48,609 nucleotides of DNA from contig JAGAQZ010000139.1 of NCBI GenBank assembly GCA_017622505.1, positions 1 to 48,609 of the forward strand, written 5' to 3'. The notes under the pieces are model-generated. The model saw only the letters and a program-made list of their open reading frames with translations, made no database searches and had not been told where the DNA came from. Position 1 is the first letter of the stretch, and each line of letters opens with the position of its first letter. A program made the translations under genes and the position numbers. Positions 26,218-35,447 of this stretch are shown piece after piece. Origin of the DNA: Lachnospiraceae bacterium. GTDB lineage: Bacteria; Bacillota; Clostridia; Lachnospirales; Lachnospiraceae.

Positions 26218-28387
26218 GAGAAATTAACGTTACCAGCGATATTACATTTCCAACCTTCCACGCCATAGGTTCTTCAAATGATACTTTTACAGCACCGCTA
26301 TAGCCATCGGGCAGTTCGAGAAATGCCACATTATTCTCGCCTTTGACGATATCAATCTTCTCCCCGGTTGTTACATCTTTTGCTACATACCAAGGATAAT
26401 ACAAAAGTGGCAGGCGATAATCTGTTTTATCCCCAAAAGGTTCAATGACACAAGTAACATTTGTGCCGGATTGCACATACCAATCTTCCCTGTTCGCTCT
26501 TTCTTTTATCAAATCCAAATCCGTACCCTGGTACAAATATTCTTCCCCTACCAGTGCATAAGAATCCAATCCTGCACCATCATAGACCGCATAATAATCG
26601 GCATTGCTAATCATGCTTTGGAAGAACCACAAAGCTGTTATTGCGGCCACAACAGACACAGTCACCAATACCATCTGTTTTACTTTTTCGTTCTGCCACA
26701 ATTGCACTGCAATCAATCCGGCAATCATCAAAAGAAGAGTTGCAATTCCCAAATATCTCCAAGGGAACTGAACCGTGTTTAGTATTTTACCGATTTTGGG
26801 AATACGACCAACCACATCCCAAGGAAATAAATATGTTGTCATCCAAAGTGCAAGCATTCCAAGACAAGTCGTAATCAATCCCAATCCGTTCCTGCTCTCT
26901 TTTCGATTTTTCCACATTGCTACACTCCCGTACATTGCAAACAGCGTAAGCAACACAACTGCCCATCCAAGCTGAAAAGGCATCTCTCCTGCAATTCCTT
27001 CCTGTAACGACATAGAGTGTCCGGCTGCTTCCGGTAAGAAAGCAAATATCTGCCATATATTCAATCCCTGAGACGTCAAAATACCGGGTGTCAACAACAA
27101 TACTTTTACTTCAATCCCAGCTGCCGAAACAAAAGGAATCAAGAACCATAGATTCAGCAAAACAGTAATTACAACAGCACCCGTGAAAGACAACCATACT
27201 TTCTTACGCCAGAAACGCTTCCAACAGAACAAAATCGCTCCAGCCACAAAAATTGCAATCAGTTCACAACTTAAAATATGCGACTGCAGAACTCCCGTCA
27301 TACCGATTACTAAAATCACAATCGCCTGTCGGATTGTTTTTTTCTCAATTTCTTTCTCCTTTAACAGCAAATATAAACCGGTCACAATAAGCGGTAAAAA
27401 TATCATTGCAAGACTTTCACCTACCGCCGCACGATAATATGTGTTAATTAAACGATATGGAGACAACGTATATAAAAGACAGAACACTGCTACACTTGTT
27501 TTCTTCTGAAACAGTTTTTTCCCGGAATACCATGCAACACCGGCCGTAGCGATATTCTGCGCCAAAACAAACCACTTATAGGCATGCATTAATGGTACTC
27601 CCATTAATCTCAACAAAGCCGGGAAATACAGAAACAATTCAGGATAAAATATCCCCGTTGGATATCCATATCCTTCCATATAGTTTGGATGTATACGCAC
27701 AGGGAACTGTCCGCAACGCAAGGCTTCATATAATCCTTCAATACGAAGAAGATGAAATTCCATATCCTGCCCGTTCAACAGATAATGTAATCCCAACGGA
27801 AGGCTTGCAGTCAAAGCAACCAATATGACAATTCCAAATTCTCGCCGAAACATTCTTTTTTCATCTGCAACAGAATTTTTCCAAAACGAAAAAAAAATTA
27901 TAATACCATCTATTGCCGCAAACAATCCGAATAAATATATTATGTTCTGCTTCAAAAAGGCATTTGTCTCTATAATCCCTATATGTTTTATTTTTATACT
28001 TTCTCCTGTCATCGTTTGGAATTTTACCGATACTCCATCAAGTTTCCAACGCACCCGAAAATCATTCTGCAATATATGTTTACCTTCACGCAGCGTCACA
28101 CTGCTGTTTGTAAGAACATCCTCGCTTGCCTTTCCAAAGCTGACAATTGTAAAATCACCTTTCGTTCCCTCCAACTCATATTCGGCATATACCCTATAAC
28201 TTCCTAACGGCAAGGTGATATACGGTGACAAAACAATTTGTCCCTCACCTGCATCATCTATATATACTAAGTCATTGGACGCAAATTCATATTGATCCGG
28301 TTCCTTAAACACCGTAGCTAAAATAAGCACCATCAATATACTGATTTGTATGATAACCATTCCCCAAAACACATTCTTTTTCTTCAT
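26153..28387 (-). CDS. Multi-pass membrane protein, PTPS-related / GT-C-like
   Basis: With the start at ATG 28387 (AGGTGG just upstream, promoter at 28429-28457) the protein has 744 residues. A signal-anchor helix (about 6-26) is followed by an extracytoplasmic beta-rich segment (about 35-150), then at least eleven more membrane spans, a C-terminal extracytoplasmic domain and a last helix. The first loop after the second helix carries GQDMEFHLLRIEGLYEALR and FPVRIHPNYMEGYGYPTGIFYPEL, typical of the PTPS-related (PF10131-type) family and reminiscent of the acidic catalytic loop of GT-C enzymes. It may use a polyprenyl-phosphate sugar outside the membrane. A longer frame from TTG 28489 would overlap the promoter and is unlikely. 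Confidence 0.8.
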   Translation of the reverse strand: MKKKNVFWGMVIIQISILMVLILATVFKEPDQYEFASNDLVYIDDAGEGQIVLSPYITLPLGSYRVYAEYELEGTKGDFTIVSFGKASEDVLTNSSVTLREGKHILQNDFRVRWKLDGVSVKFQTMTGESIKIKHIGIIETNAFLKQNIIYLFGLFAAIDGIIIFFSFWKNSVADEKRMFRREFGIVILVALTASLPLGLHYLLNGQDMEFHLLRIEGLYEALRCGQFPVRIHPNYMEGYGYPTGIFYPELFLYFPALLRLMGVPLMHAYKWFVLAQNIATAGVAWYSGKKLFQKKTSVAVFCLLYTLSPYRLINTYYRAAVGESLAMIFLPLIVTGLYLLLKEKEIEKKTIRQAIVILVIGMTGVLQSHILSCELIAIFVAGAILFCWKRFWRKKVWLSFTGAVVITVLLNLWFLIPFVSAAGIEVKVLLLTPGILTSQGLNIWQIFAFLPEAAGHSMSLQEGIAGEMPFQLGWAVVLLTLFAMYGSVAMWKNRKESRNGLGLITTCLGMLALWMTTYLFPWDVVGRIPKIGKILNTVQFPWRYLGIATLLLMIAGLIAVQLWQNEKVKQMVLVTVSVVAAITALWFFQSMISNADYYAVYDGAGLDSYALVGEEYLYQGTDLDLIKERANREDWYVQSGTNVTCVIEPFGDKTDYRLPLLYYPWYVAKDVTTGEKIDIVKGENNVAFLELPDGYSGAVKVSFEEPMAWKVGNVISLVTLISLMVCVYIDRRKKVQSCVGKEG

Positions 28388-28428
28388 AATTCCACCTCTA
28401 TTACCGCTTAGTCTTAAGCTTATTTCAA

Positions 28429-28457
28429 ATTTTATCATAATAGAAATACGCAAACAA
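28429..28457 (-). promoter_or_regulatory. Promoter of the 744-residue membrane protein gene
   Basis: TTGTTT (28452-28457) and TAAAAT (28429-28434) are 17 bp apart on the minus strand, with TG plus one base before the -10. The start site would lie about 35 bp from ATG 28387, which supports that start. Confidence 0.7.
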
Positions 28458-28520
28458 CATTTTTTTATTTCACTGGACTTTTCTTCCAAAGAATAGTAGA
28501 ATACTTTTTATGTTAGTGGT

Positions 28521-28526
28521 TATACT
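28521..28526 (+). promoter_or_regulatory. Candidate -10 of the SGNH-like pseudo-hydrolase gene
   Basis: TATACT lies 40 bp before ATG 28566. The -35 region is weak (TAGAAT at 18 bp spacing). The gene stands alone on this strand, so some promoter must lie here. Confidence 0.45.
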
Positions 28527-28565
28527 TTATTAACATGCATAATCCTAGAAAGCGAGGCCTAATTT

Positions 28566-29579
28566 ATGGAAAACAAAGCGCCTACACCAAAGAAGAAAAA
28601 AATCAAGTTAAATTATAGCAGAGTAATCCCCGCCATCCTCGGCATTATCATTATAATTGTAGCGATAGTCGGAATAGTGAAACTGATACAATGGAATCGT
28701 GGTCAAGAATTTATTATTGATGAAAACATTAATGTAGATTCCGAACCGGAGGACTTTGTATTCTTCATGGATCCATCTCGCTTAGAAGGAAATAATTATG
28801 ACGGCAATTTCGACATTCTAATTCTCGGAAACGATACGGTTGCATATGATAAGGGCGGTACGAATATTGCTGAACTTATAGAAGAACAAACAGATGCTAA
28901 TGTATACAATTGTGCCTTTAGCGGTTCCCTTATGGGGGCCAAATCCAGCACACGCGACGAAATCTTAACTGTTTTTCCAGCTGATGCCTTTTGTTTCTTC
29001 TGGTTATCCGACAGCATCCAAACAAACAACTGGCAATTACAAGAAGATGCTATCGAATTATTATCAGATGAATACGACAAAGAACATTATATTCAAGTAC
29101 TTAACGAACTGAAATCCATTGATTTCAATAAAATTGATTTATTGTTAATTTACTATGATGGACATGATTTTTTAGATGGCCGCCCTATGAGCAGTCATCT
29201 TAGTATCTACGAAATAACCACAATCGAAGGTGGATTTACCGGAAGCTACGAGCGCTATCCGATTAATTATCCTTATATGCAACATATGTTAATTGCTCCT
29301 ACTTTTTGCTATGTAATAAATGAAGACGGAACAAAAGAAGGATGCGACATCGCAGACTTAGGCTGGGGAAATCTTCCCACATGTCAAACCACATTACAGG
29401 TACAAGCACAGAATTATGGCGTATCCTATTTAGATAATTTTTATGGAATTAACATTAATGCCGAAACTGCAGATCAATATTTAATGTCAGATGGAATCAC
29501 CCCCAACGAAGAAGGGCGTGAAATGATTGCCAATCGAATTTCCGAATGTATTAACGCACGTATAATAAGCACTTATTAA
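28566..29579 (+). CDS. Membrane-anchored SGNH-like protein lacking the catalytic residues
   Basis: A 337-residue protein: a basic cytoplasmic lead, one helix at about 19-42, then an extracellular domain. It aligns by motif with the intact SGNH protein at 33313-34194: ILILGNDTVAYD versus IVFLGDSNIAYD, and VYNCAFSG versus VYNCAVGG. The nucleophile Ser is Asp90, the block III Asn is His200 (DGHDF) and the final catalytic His is Thr312 (SDGITPNEEG), while Asp309 remains. An esterase or acetyltransferase reaction by the usual mechanism seems impossible. It probably binds a glycan or regulates its active relative. The frame is intact, with ribosome site and terminator, so it is not a pseudogene. 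Confidence 0.75.
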   Translation: MENKAPTPKKKKIKLNYSRVIPAILGIIIIIVAIVGIVKLIQWNRGQEFIIDENINVDSEPEDFVFFMDPSRLEGNNYDGNFDILILGNDTVAYDKGGTNIAELIEEQTDANVYNCAFSGSLMGAKSSTRDEILTVFPADAFCFFWLSDSIQTNNWQLQEDAIELLSDEYDKEHYIQVLNELKSIDFNKIDLLLIYYDGHDFLDGRPMSSHLSIYEITTIEGGFTGSYERYPINYPYMQHMLIAPTFCYVINEDGTKEGCDIADLGWGNLPTCQTTLQVQAQNYGVSYLDNFYGININAETADQYLMSDGITPNEEGREMIANRISECINARIISTY

Positions 29580-29584
29580 ACAAA

Positions 29585-29630
29585 AAAGCAGGAAATAAAT
29601 TCTCAAAAAAATGAATTTACTTCCTGCTTT
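29585..29630. terminator. Bidirectional terminator between converging genes
   Basis: An 18-bp near-perfect stem (AAAGCAGGAA... pairing with ...TTCCTGCTTT, one G-U) closes a ten-base loop, with A-runs on the left and T-runs on the right. It serves the plus-strand SGNH-like gene and the long minus-strand operon ending at 29656. Confidence 0.93.
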
Positions 29631-29655
29631 TATTATTCATTCTAAATATTACAAA

Positions 29656-30591
29656 TCACTTATCCTCATTCAGATTCTTTTGAATTAAGTTTCTTCTGAA
29701 TTCAAAATCTCTTCGGTTCTTAATCGTCATATCAGAAAGGATCATACCCGCAAAGAACGACTGTATCGCCGCCAACTCAACAAAGCCACACACAATCAAT
29801 GTCGGGAATCGTTCTACTAAACCGGTATTCATAAAATCAATAACGACCGGCACCATAAATCCTACTGACAATAATGTAAGCAACCCTGACAATAATGTGA
29901 AAAATCCTAAGGGCTTATAGTTCTTGTACAATTTAACCATAGTAAAAAGTACCTTCATTCCGTCTGAATAAGTATTTAACTTTGACTCACTTCCTTCGGG
30001 ACGGTCACGATATTCTACAACCACATTCTCAATTGCCATATTATTAGATACCGCATGTATTGTCATCTCAGTCTCAATTTCAAAGCCCTTCGATAATACA
30101 GGGAAGGTTTTTACAAACCCATAGCCAAATGCACGATAACCTGTCATGATGTCTTTAATTTTACACCCAAAAAGCTGATTAATGCCTGCTCTTACAAGAC
30201 TGTTACCAAAATTATGGAAAGGACGTTTATTTTCCTGGAAGTACGTAGAAGACAATCTGTCGCCGATTACCATATCTGCGTTACGCTCTAATACCGCATC
30301 TGCCATTTCGCGGGCAAATTCCAAAGGATATGTGTCATCCCCATCAATCATTATATAGCAATGAGCATCGATTTCACGAAACATAGTTCTGATCACATTA
30401 CCTTTTCCCTGCTGATACTCATGACGTACAACAGCGCCGGCTTCAGCAGCTATTTTAGCTGTTTCGTCGGTAGAATTATTATCATATACATAAATAATTG
30501 CTTCCGGCAAAGCCTCCCTTGCATCTTTTACTACTTTTTCAATTGTTTTTGCCTCATTATAACAAGGAATTAATACTGCAATTTTATCCAT
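29656..30591 (-). CDS. DPM1-like polyprenyl-phosphate glycosyltransferase (GT2) with membrane anchor
   Basis: The 311-residue protein starts at ATG 30591, with AGAGGA upstream and an 8-bp overlap with the previous gene (ATGGATAA). The GT2 domain has IAVLIPCYNEAKTIEKVV, VYDNNSTDET and the metal-binding IMIDGDDTYP. MTGYRAFGYGF and IETEMTIHAVSNNMAIENVVVEYRDR are typical of dolichol/undecaprenyl-phosphate mannosyl- or glucosyl-transferases. Two C-terminal hydrophobic spans (about 230-255, 265-290) anchor it. It should load a sugar from a nucleotide donor onto undecaprenyl phosphate for use by a nearby GT-C-like protein. It is the last gene of the long operon. Confidence 0.9.
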   Translation of the reverse strand: MDKIAVLIPCYNEAKTIEKVVKDAREALPEAIIYVYDNNSTDETAKIAAEAGAVVRHEYQQGKGNVIRTMFREIDAHCYIMIDGDDTYPLEFAREMADAVLERNADMVIGDRLSSTYFQENKRPFHNFGNSLVRAGINQLFGCKIKDIMTGYRAFGYGFVKTFPVLSKGFEIETEMTIHAVSNNMAIENVVVEYRDRPEGSESKLNTYSDGMKVLFTMVKLYKNYKPLGFFTLLSGLLTLLSVGFMVPVVIDFMNTGLVERFPTLIVCGFVELAAIQSFFAGMILSDMTIKNRRDFEFRRNLIQKNLNEDK

Positions 30592-31900
30592 TTGTTTTCC
30601 TCTCTTCAGATGTTTGTTTGTTCTTATCTCTATTATTTCTATTACATTCAAAGCAATTCATCAGCATACAACTGCCTGCAAATACCGTAACAATCAATGC
30701 GCGGAATGTAAACATATAGTGTTCCCCTGAATGATTTAATGCAACTGCATACCAAACAAACGGCATCAGGGCAATAATAGCATATGGTATGCAGCCAATC
30801 AATAATTGCATTTTAGTCTTTTTAGCCGGATACTTAATTGCCATAATGATTGCTGCAACCAATAATGCAATGACCAACAAAATATAGGGCAATGCCTTAT
30901 ACATTTTCATATTATACCATACGACACTAAAAAAGGACAAGATACGTGAGTCATATGTGATTGCATCCATACGATGCGCCAAAGTATTCCCGGCATCCTG
31001 TAGAATATTCTCTTTTAAAATCAGACTGCCAATGAACCATTTTGATGCCCACATACCGATATACCCGATACCCCAGGTTGCGGAATAGGTCAGTATTTTT
31101 CCTACCATTTGTTTTATTTTATCGTGCTCTGACAAAACAAAAAACATTACCATAGGAATTCCCAAAGTAACAATAGGATAGGTTAAAAAGTCTACATAAG
31201 AAGTCACCATTCCGATAACAAGAAACACGTATGCATACCAGCCTTTTTCTACCCATTTATCGTGCCAACACATCTGTAAACAGTTAATGATTAGATACAA
31301 ATAAAAGCACATTGATAACGAAAGTGTCATAGGCATTACTACCGGAACTAAAAATAAATAAGTTATCCCATAGCACACCGCATACTTAGTTTTATTTTTC
31401 TTTACCAATGCGCCTACTACAAACATCAATAATAATGCTTGCGCAATCTGATTAAAAAAGTATATTTCTTCCAGATTAAAGAATACAAGCATGGGCTTCA
31501 ACGCAACCAAATATCCATGCCAATATCGTGCATAACTGTATTCTTCCGTTGCAACTCCATTTAAGTACTCAACCAACGTTTCGCGCGGATACCATAAATC
31601 ATTCTCCCAACCATTACGATATATCCCCATCGCTTTTTCAAGCAATGTATGGCCTTCATCATAAACAGCATTTTGAAGCATAAGACCGTCCGTAAAACTG
31701 CCGTCAAAAGATGACTGATATCCTACTATCATCTCAGAAGTTCCTAAATACTTTGTCAAGGTCGGAATAGACTCACGCAAATGATTTTGCATTGGTTCTT
31801 CCGGCAGGCAGAATGAAAACACCAACAAAACGGCACCCAAAAATATACCGCCCAATAGTACGCTGCTAAATTTTAATAGTATCTTTAAAATACGCTTCAC
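30584..31900 (-). CDS. Multi-pass membrane protein, unknown (GT-C-like)
   Basis: The start is taken as GTG 31900 with GGAG 8 bp upstream (438 residues); ATG 31939 would add 13 residues and overlap the previous gene. An N-terminal helix is followed by a large outer loop (about 35-125) with SSFDGSFTDGLMLQNAVYDEGHTLLEKAMG, then about nine membrane spans. The layout, with an acidic first loop and many helices, resembles GT-C glycosyltransferases, though no named family is recognised. Position directly before a DPM1-like GT2 gene suggests that it uses that enzyme's lipid-linked sugar. Confidence 0.7.
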   Translation of the reverse strand: MKRILKILLKFSSVLLGGIFLGAVLLVFSFCLPEEPMQNHLRESIPTLTKYLGTSEMIVGYQSSFDGSFTDGLMLQNAVYDEGHTLLEKAMGIYRNGWENDLWYPRETLVEYLNGVATEEYSYARYWHGYLVALKPMLVFFNLEEIYFFNQIAQALLLMFVVGALVKKNKTKYAVCYGITYLFLVPVVMPMTLSLSMCFYLYLIINCLQMCWHDKWVEKGWYAYVFLVIGMVTSYVDFLTYPIVTLGIPMVMFFVLSEHDKIKQMVGKILTYSATWGIGYIGMWASKWFIGSLILKENILQDAGNTLAHRMDAITYDSRILSFFSVVWYNMKMYKALPYILLVIALLVAAIIMAIKYPAKKTKMQLLIGCIPYAIIALMPFVWYAVALNHSGEHYMFTFRALIVTVFAGSCMLMNCFECNRNNRDKNKQTSEERKTNG

Positions 31901-31922
31901 AATAATATCTCCATACCCTTCA

Positions 31923-33323
31923 CTACTGCTTAAGGACATTTTTAATTATATATACTGCTGACATCATTCCCCATACAACAGTTGAGTATATGCCAATTCT
32001 ATAGTCAAATTTCGCAAATGAGAAAAACATCAGCGGTGCCGTCACGCAAATAACAGACATTGCACAGTATAGCAAACATAATATATTTTTTCGTCTTTGT
32101 TCCTTATTTACTATTGTCTCTAATATATACATCAGCACACCAATCACAGAGATTCCTAAGAATCCATTCATTCCGATATGCATATAATCACTTGTTAATT
32201 TCGGGCATTTTTCGTACATCCTGGTTAAATTATATCCATACAATGAAATGCCATTGCTGTACATATATTTTTCCATTGCCAAAGGCATAAATGCGTATGC
32301 AATACTTTCTTTTACGGTTCGCTTTATTATTGCGCCTTTATTCAAAACAAATCCACTTTTTGTAAGTTCCCAATATACACTTTCAGCTTTTTCCGGAAAC
32401 ATATCGGCAATCATAGGTCCCATATCATTCATATAATATTCGTAGTGCTCGTCACACTCTTTCGCAACATTTTCAGGAAGAACACTTGTAATACCATCTG
32501 CATAATATGGATAATTCTCGTATAAATTCGGATACAAAAATCGTTTCCACAAGTCAACCGACAAAGAATATTCTACATATTCTCCGGCTTTCGGAATCAT
32601 AGAATTACCCACATTGGAAATAACGGAAGTGAATAAAATGCATATTATTAAAGCCAACATAGTACGAACAGCTTTTTTATTACGATTCTTTTTTTTGCAC
32701 ATACGCAAAATAAAAATAACTAAGATTACCGCTACCAAAGCTATGCCCGCGTAAAAATAATGTCTATGCATAAATCCGGTAAGCAACAACAAAGCACCAA
32801 CAACAATGATTTTTTTACACATAAAACCCTTAGAATTCCACAAACACTCCCCTAACAAAGAAAACATCCAAACAATACTTGCCACGCAAATCGCATCAGG
32901 TAAAATTGCAAATTGCATTTGCCATACTACAGGAATAGTAAGGATGTATACTGCCGGAATTAACATCCATTTTAAGTTTATATTCTTTTCAAACATTATT
33001 TTTACTAAAGTCTTACAACCATACGCATAAGAAAACATACTAATTATTAACTGCGATATATAAATCAACAACACATAATTCTTACCAAATATGAATTCTA
33101 AAATCATAAACAAACGGACATAAATTGAATACCCTATCAATCGCCATCCGTCACTTGCAAATGTTTTAGCACTCGCAATATATATAGATGTGTCATAAAA
33201 ATCCTGTATATTATTTCCATTATTGATGGCCCATAAGACAGCATACACAAATTGCACCAAGGCAACGCCCACACAAATTGCTATACCGCTAATTCTAAAC
33301 CACTTTAGAACTTTATTTGTCAT
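31923..33323 (-). CDS. Multi-pass membrane protein, unknown (GT-C-like)
   Basis: This protein has about ten membrane spans; the first outer loop carries IQDFYDTSIYIASAKTFASDGWRLIGYS, and a large soluble loop lies at about 225-330. The start at ATG 33323 (467 residues) has GAGAGTGG upstream. An in-frame ATG at 33338 lacks a ribosome site. Both starts overlap the end of the SGNH gene, indicating coupled translation. No family is recognised with certainty; the loop acid and general fold suggest a glycan transferase or polymerase working outside the membrane. Confidence 0.7.
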   Translation of the reverse strand: MTNKVLKWFRISGIAICVGVALVQFVYAVLWAINNGNNIQDFYDTSIYIASAKTFASDGWRLIGYSIYVRLFMILEFIFGKNYVLLIYISQLIISMFSYAYGCKTLVKIMFEKNINLKWMLIPAVYILTIPVVWQMQFAILPDAICVASIVWMFSLLGECLWNSKGFMCKKIIVVGALLLLTGFMHRHYFYAGIALVAVILVIFILRMCKKKNRNKKAVRTMLALIICILFTSVISNVGNSMIPKAGEYVEYSLSVDLWKRFLYPNLYENYPYYADGITSVLPENVAKECDEHYEYYMNDMGPMIADMFPEKAESVYWELTKSGFVLNKGAIIKRTVKESIAYAFMPLAMEKYMYSNGISLYGYNLTRMYEKCPKLTSDYMHIGMNGFLGISVIGVLMYILETIVNKEQRRKNILCLLYCAMSVICVTAPLMFFSFAKFDYRIGIYSTVVWGMMSAVYIIKNVLKQ

Positions 33324-34194
33324 CTTTGCCACTCTCATTTTCTTTTATTATTTCTACAAGACAATCCGCATACTTTTCTTGTCCGGCCGAATTTAAATGC
33401 ATCTCATCATGGATATATTCTGCACAATTCATTTTGTCAATTCCTAGCAATTCCAAATTATCCATAAATATTACATTCTCATATTCTGAAGCAACACGCC
33501 TTGCCGCATCTCTGTAATCATCTATATAACCGCCACCCCAACTGCGCTCATATCCATCTTCTACCATTCTGCCATTTTCAGAAAATGCACAATACGTAAT
33601 AGAAGACACAACAATAGTGGCATTAGGGCATATTCTTTGTAGTCTTTCAATAGCGCATCTCATTGCGCCTTCGTATGTCATTTCATCATATTTATCTTCG
33701 TTGGAAATAGCACTTCCTGTAGTATAATCATTTAACCCATAAGAAATTACGATATAATCAATCTCTTCGTATTTAATATTAACCAGCATCTGCATTTTTT
33801 CGGTAGCCAACTGCTCATTTACAGTTGCTTCACCAAAATAATCCATCAAGGGCTGATGATCTTCAGTTTCTATTATTTTAGTAATATTATATAAACATAA
33901 CAAATCAAAACTTTTATCAACATAATTTGAAGTATTGATTTTAGTCGCCGTTGTCCCGCCCACAGCGCAATTATATACATCACACTCAATCCGTTCTGCT
34001 ACTCTATGCGGTATGGTCTTACCTTCATAATCGTAGGCAATATTACTATCACCCAAAAATACAATCTGCAACTTGCTCTCATCTCCTGGATAATATTTTC
34101 CGGTTCCGATTTGCGCAGTAGATATAACAGAAACCGCCGTAATAATGGCTATTAAACTAAAAATTATATATTCTTTTATAGATTTCTTCGTCAC
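33313..34194 (-). CDS. SGNH/GDSL hydrolase, membrane-anchored
   Basis: This 293-residue protein has an N-terminal signal-anchor (about 8-27) and an SGNH domain with all four blocks: GDS with Ser50, Gly80 in CAVGG, Asn155 in GLND and the Asp263/His266 pair in DEMHLN. It should act outside the membrane as an esterase or acyl-transfer enzyme on a glycan, possibly adding or removing O-acetyl groups. The start codon is GTG with AAAGGG 7 bp upstream. It is a clear relative of the inactive protein at 28566-29579. The acyltransferase-3 gene at 41631-42755 in the same operon could supply the acetyl groups. Confidence 0.88.
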   Translation of the reverse strand: MTKKSIKEYIIFSLIAIITAVSVISTAQIGTGKYYPGDESKLQIVFLGDSNIAYDYEGKTIPHRVAERIECDVYNCAVGGTTATKINTSNYVDKSFDLLCLYNITKIIETEDHQPLMDYFGEATVNEQLATEKMQMLVNIKYEEIDYIVISYGLNDYTTGSAISNEDKYDEMTYEGAMRCAIERLQRICPNATIVVSSITYCAFSENGRMVEDGYERSWGGGYIDDYRDAARRVASEYENVIFMDNLELLGIDKMNCAEYIHDEMHLNSAGQEKYADCLVEIIKENESGKDDK

Positions 34195-34220
34195 TTTAAT
34201 TCCCTTTCAAAAAGGTTATA

Positions 34221-35447
34221 CTACATAAAATAAGTTGTTCCGTTCAACAATTCTAAGAAAAAATATATTCCGCAATACACATGATATCCAAGCACACCAC
34301 ACATCACCATTGCGTATATCGTTTTAGCGATTTTATTGCCTTTTAAAAATGTTTTACTCTTCATGTTATTAATCAGATACACACAACTGATTACAAAAAG
34401 TATAAACAGACAATAATTATATCCCCATGCAAAATTTGCATCCTTCAAACGTGCGCCTGTCTCTTTTAAAAACAAAAGTTCCAACGCACCAAAAAACCAC
34501 ATTCCCCAAGAAACCAAAAACTCTCTGTGGGTCAATCCTTTACTCTTCGTCTTAATGTCCTTCCAAGTATCCTTAAAAACTTGAATAAAATTAAAAAGAA
34601 AAACCAATACCGGAAATAATGCAGATAAAATCATCGTATACTGCGGTGTTTCCGCACGTAAAAATACCGTATAACCGAACTCGGTTACAATACCGTTACC
34701 TGTATCTTCACCAAACAAAACCGCTTCCTGAAAAAGTACAACTAAGATTGTCGGAATAATCGTAGTTGCCACCAATAACAGTTTCTTAACAGGAACTCCC
34801 GTCAAACCATCCGCAATCAACATAATCAATGCCGCCGGTCCAAAAACCGCAACAAAACTTGTTTTGGTTGCTGTAGTTACAGCCAACAGGACCGCAAACA
34901 ATACACACTTTTTCCAATCTAATTTCTTATGGTACGTTCTTGCAATATGAAAACACAGAAACAATGCCGCCGTCGCAAATACCTTCATCACAATGTATGT
35001 GGAATTATGCCATATAGACGGCGACTGATAACCAATGTATCTGGTAGATTGAATCGCCTCAATGTAAAAGGGCATTGCAAATCCTACTAATGTTGCAATT
35101 GCAATTCTTGCAAGCCCACTCTCAACAAATGGCTTTAACACATATGCTGTAAGCACAATTGCTCCGATGGTAAAGACAGCTAAAAACAATGCAATCCAAA
35201 GCTCCGATAACGGAAGCATAAATAAAGTCCTATATACAATGGCCGTTACACTATATCCCCATCCATCCAAAGCCATACGGATATGTGCCGCCAAGTCTGA
35301 TTCAAAACTACCACCCTCCACAAACTGTGTTTGATGGTAATACAAATAGGTACAACCTATTCCGTAAGCCAGCAAGAACAGACACCAAAGAATAATCCCA
35401 ATCCAATCTGCCTTATTCAGTTGTTTCTTAGTTTCACTATTACTCAT
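34221..35447 (-). CDS. Multi-pass membrane protein, unknown (GT-C-like)
   Basis: The 408-residue protein has about ten hydrophobic spans. The first outer loop reads VEGGSFESDLAAHIRMALDGWGYS, an acidic loop with Asp and His like those of GT-C enzymes; SIWHNSTYIVMKV follows in the second loop. The gene begins directly after the stop codon of the preceding GtrB-like GT2, with no gap. This strongly suggests the two form a lipid-sugar synthase and transferase pair. No named family can be given. Confidence 0.72.
   Translation of the reverse strand: MSNSETKKQLNKADWIGIILWCLFLLAYGIGCTYLYYHQTQFVEGGSFESDLAAHIRMALDGWGYSVTAIVYRTLFMLPLSELWIALFLAVFTIGAIVLTAYVLKPFVESGLARIAIATLVGFAMPFYIEAIQSTRYIGYQSPSIWHNSTYIVMKVFATAALFLCFHIARTYHKKLDWKKCVLFAVLLAVTTATKTSFVAVFGPAALIMLIADGLTGVPVKKLLLVATTIIPTILVVLFQEAVLFGEDTGNGIVTEFGYTVFLRAETPQYTMILSALFPVLVFLFNFIQVFKDTWKDIKTKSKGLTHREFLVSWGMWFFGALELLFLKETGARLKDANFAWGYNYCLFILFVISCVYLINNMKSKTFLKGNKIAKTIYAMVMCGVLGYHVYCGIYFFLELLNGTTYFM

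Noticed and set aside
26153..28489. Longer form of the 744-residue membrane protein starting at 28489
   Set aside because: That start is a TTG inside and upstream of a good promoter, without ribosome site. ATG 28387 has AGGTGG and suits the promoter position.
28566..29579. Pseudogene call for the SGNH-like protein
   Set aside because: The frame is full length, with anchor, ribosome site and terminator. Replacement of only the catalytic residues fits a pseudo-enzyme better than decay.
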